DNA of 14,921 nucleotides from DATEXQ01 sp035256745 (lineage in GTDB: Bacteria > Patescibacteriota > Microgenomatia > UBA8517): contig DATEXQ010000060.1 of the NCBI GenBank assembly GCA_035256745.1, positions 1 to 14,921 on the forward strand, in the 5' to 3' direction. This document shows positions 12,949-14,921 of the stretch, piece by piece. The notes below the pieces were generated by a model. It was given only the letters and a program-made list of their open reading frames with translations. It made no database searches and had not been told where the DNA came from. A program made the translations under genes and the position numbers. Position 1 is the first letter of the stretch. Every line of letters begins with the position of its first letter.

Positions 12949-14921
12949 AGTTAGTTTTAACTAATATAAAAATACTAGCAAGAAAGATTAAATAAGAAAA
13001 AACAAGTAGAATTACGATATGAGATTTATCATATTTAAATTCAACGATATTTTCACCTTTTAAGATTGGAACACCCCTAAAAAGGTAATTTGTTTGAAAT
13101 ATATTTTGTTCTTTTCCATTTACGTATACTTTCCAGTTTGGATAATTAGTATCCGTAAGAACAAGTAAACCATCTTCGTTAGCGTCAGCTTTTATCTGAA
13201 CGTAATCTGATTCGTATTTTATTATTTTTACCGGCTGTATAGGTATATATTTTCTAGCTGTAATATCTAATTTGCCCTCTACAACTACTTCGGTGTTTGG
13301 ATTGAAGTTTGCTAACGAGATGTTATATGCCGAATCACTCGCATTGTTTGTAAAAATCCAATTATAAGCGATATAGGCTCTTGGAAGATAATTTTTTATT
13401 TCAGTTAATACTGACTCATTATTTTTATATTCATAAACATATTTAATTGAACCAAGTTGAAAAAATTTTGGATTGCCCGACTGCCACTGACTTTCTGCTA
13501 TAGTTTGCCATTTGTTATTTCTATTTAGTTCTAAAGAAACAAATCCATTAGCATCTGGAATGTGATAAGGGATAAGTCTGTCAGCCATTAAATTGCTCCA
13601 AAAATTCCTAAATACATAAACTCTGCAGCAATCGTAACTCAAATTTTGAGACAATTTTTGAATATCAGGGTCGGTTGGAGTTGTAATATCACTTGGTGTT
13701 TGCCAAGTATTTATCTTTTGGGAAAATAGAAACAAATCAGTTAATAATAAAATAACAATCAAAACTACCCCTGTTCTTTTCATTTTATTAAATAAGGTTA
13801 GTAGGAAAACAAACGCGGTAATTACCAGAATAATTAAACTGGTATTAGTATGATAATTTAGCGAGTATTTAAGATATTTTGATATATTTAAATCATGGGT
13901 AGGGTAGAGGGAAAATAAGTTATAAATTACCGAGTTGGGTTTGTTTACTAAATATTTTGAGTAAATTACTAAATTACCAATAAAGAGTGGAAATAAGAGA
14001 ACCAAAAGATATTTAATTTTAGAAATATTTATTTTTTTAAAAACAATTCGACCCAAGCCATATCCAGCAAGTATTACTAGGCAAAAATCAATCAAGAAAA
14101 CGAATCTTCCTGGGGCTCGAAGACCGTTAATTAAGGGAATTTTAAAAATTATATATTCGTAAATTGGCGTATTTCTTCCCAGAGCAATAATAAAACTAAC
14201 AAAGGTAATTATCAAAAAAGGATAAATTTTTTTTATATTTTGCTTAGACAACGAAAAAATTGACAGGAATAGAGTAACAATTCCAATATACCCAAAAGTT
14301 TCTATCTGTCCCCAATATTCATATAAATGCCAAGTGTCGGCGTATGCCCAGGAATTGTTTGTTAGGTTTGAAAAGAAAAAATTAGGAAATATAAAGGTAA
14401 TTAAATCAAAAAAGTTCATAGAAGAATTAGTAGCATCTATAAAATTTACACCGATTGCCCTTGTACTTAATGGGATTAACTGTTTCATTTCAAATATCAG
14501 AGGTAGTAATACAATAAATGCAGTAAAAAATATAATTAAAAGTCTCTGAAGTAACTTTTTAAAATCATCCTTAAATAAGAATAATAAGTATAAAGTTGAA
14601 GCGAAGATGGTCATTGTTGGAATATTTGGATGTCCTGTTAAAAATTGTATTCCCAACAAAGAACCGATTAAAAAAAAATATGATATATTTTTACTTTTTT
14701 TTGCTTTTTCCAAAAGATAAAAAATGAGAGGTAAATACATGAAGGCATAAATATGGCTCGGATATTGAGCATGTGCGACTATAAATCCGTTAAATTCATA
14801 AGCTATTCCTGCAATTATTCCAGCAAAAATCGACATTTTTCTTTCTCTTGTAAAGAGAAAGGTAAAAAATCCAGCAAAAGTCTGATGGACTACATAAAGT
14901 ATCCCTAAAGAAATTGGCAGT
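12929..14921 (-). CDS. YfhO-family membrane protein, 5' end beyond window
   Basis: At least 664 codons. The frame stays open to the window edge, and its upstream residues (GFFTFLFTRERK before M14836) continue the hydrophobic family pattern, so the true start is off-window and the ATG at 14836 is internal. YfhO proteins are large GT-C-like membrane proteins; B. subtilis YfhO is linked to glycosylation of lipoteichoic acid. Seen: about a dozen transmembrane segments over the N-terminal two-thirds, YEFNGFIVAHAQYPSHIYAF, the family signature LRAPGRFVFLIDFCLVILAG, then a soluble extracytoplasmic part ending in LTDTNYPNWKVYVNGKEQ and GENIVEFKY, and a final transmembrane helix. It overlaps the GT-C-like gene downstream, suggesting a shared glycan-modification step. 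Confidence 0.88.
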   Translation of the reverse strand, partial: LPISLGILYVVHQTFAGFFTFLFTRERKMSIFAGIIAGIAYEFNGFIVAHAQYPSHIYAFMYLPLIFYLLEKAKKSKNISYFFLIGSLLGIQFLTGHPNIPTMTIFASTLYLLFLFKDDFKKLLQRLLIIFFTAFIVLLPLIFEMKQLIPLSTRAIGVNFIDATNSSMNFFDLITFIFPNFFFSNLTNNSWAYADTWHLYEYWGQIETFGYIGIVTLFLSIFSLSKQNIKKIYPFLIITFVSFIIALGRNTPIYEYIIFKIPLINGLRAPGRFVFLIDFCLVILAGYGLGRIVFKKINISKIKYLLVLLFPLFIGNLVIYSKYLVNKPNSVIYNLFSLYPTHDLNISKYLKYSLNYHTNTSLIILVITAFVFLLTLFNKMKRTGVVLIVILLLTDLFLFSQKINTWQTPSDITTPTDPDIQKLSQNLSYDCCRVYVFRNFWSNLMADRLIPYHIPDANGFVSLELNRNNKWQTIAESQWQSGNPKFFQLGSIKYVYEYKNNESVLTEIKNYLPRAYIAYNWIFTNNASDSAYNISLANFNPNTEVVVEGKLDITARKYIPIQPVKIIKYESDYVQIKADANEDGLLVLTDTNYPNWKVYVNGKEQNIFQTNYLFRGVPILKGENIVEFKYDKSHIVILLVFSYLIFLASIFILVKTNYDKEQN

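Noticed and set aside
14334..14549. Plus-strand ORF inside the YfhO-like gene and other small ORFs antisense to large genes (for example 4870-5094, 5575-5820, 8338-8541)
   Set aside because: They lack start signals and family features and lie opposite well-supported genes, so they are shadows.
1..14921. CRISPR arrays, insertion sequences, phage genes, tRNA or rRNA genes
   Set aside because: I looked for spaced repeats, transposase motifs, terminal inverted repeats and tRNA cloverleaf or CCA-end patterns and saw none.

Overview
The window is a gene-dense, AT-rich stretch of bacterial chromosome. There is almost no spacing between genes and many overlap. The gene set (a Thermus-type single-knuckle MetRS, a stand-alone UvrD/RecB-type helicase-nuclease, tandem FemX-like ligases, an LCP protein whose domain carries a Cys pair, YfhO and GT-C membrane proteins) and the scarcity of Shine-Dalgarno sites suggest a Candidate Phyla Radiation (Patescibacteria) genome, most likely of the Microgenomates type. 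That assignment is inferred from gene content and style; no rRNA gene is present to confirm it. I saw no tRNA, rRNA, CRISPR array, insertion sequence or phage gene. No stretch over 300 bases lacks a gene; the longest gap is 3728-3904.

Layout. Positions 1-1173 (minus) hold metG, cut at its 3' end by the window edge. Upstream of it, 1174-1340 holds the most interesting element here: a promoter, a 14-codon ORF with adjacent Met codons (MDIKTSVMMIVTVL), and RNA segments that can pair as 1:2, 2:3 and 3:4, the last being a GC-rich hairpin before a U-rich run. This is the architecture of ribosome-mediated transcription attenuation, comparable in logic to pheM-pheST of E. coli but built on Met codons. 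Next come a TrpR/YerC-like DNA-binding protein (1323-1676, minus) with its own promoter, and a small unknown membrane protein (1752-2102, minus). rmuC (2192-3190, plus) converges on a two-CBS-domain protein (3266-3727, minus) across a long hairpin. The CBS gene has the best promoter and Shine-Dalgarno site in the window and a palindrome near its predicted transcription start.

The middle holds two superfamily 1 helicases. The one at 3905-6883 (plus) is fused to a RecB-type nuclease with a complete Fe-S cysteine set. The other (8740-10644, minus) is a short PcrA/UvrD-like protein. The second heads an overlapping operon with two FemX-like peptidoglycan ligases (7770-8750 and 6886-7773).

The right end is envelope-related: an LCP-family phosphotransferase (10716-11825, plus), then convergent and overlapping a GT-C-like membrane protein (11797-12948, minus), which overlaps a YfhO-family protein (12929-14921, minus, 5' end outside the window). 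The themes are DNA repair/recombination (RmuC and two helicases) and cell-wall or surface-glycan assembly (two Fem ligases, LCP, GT-C, YfhO), with one translation gene under what looks like amino-acid-responsive control.
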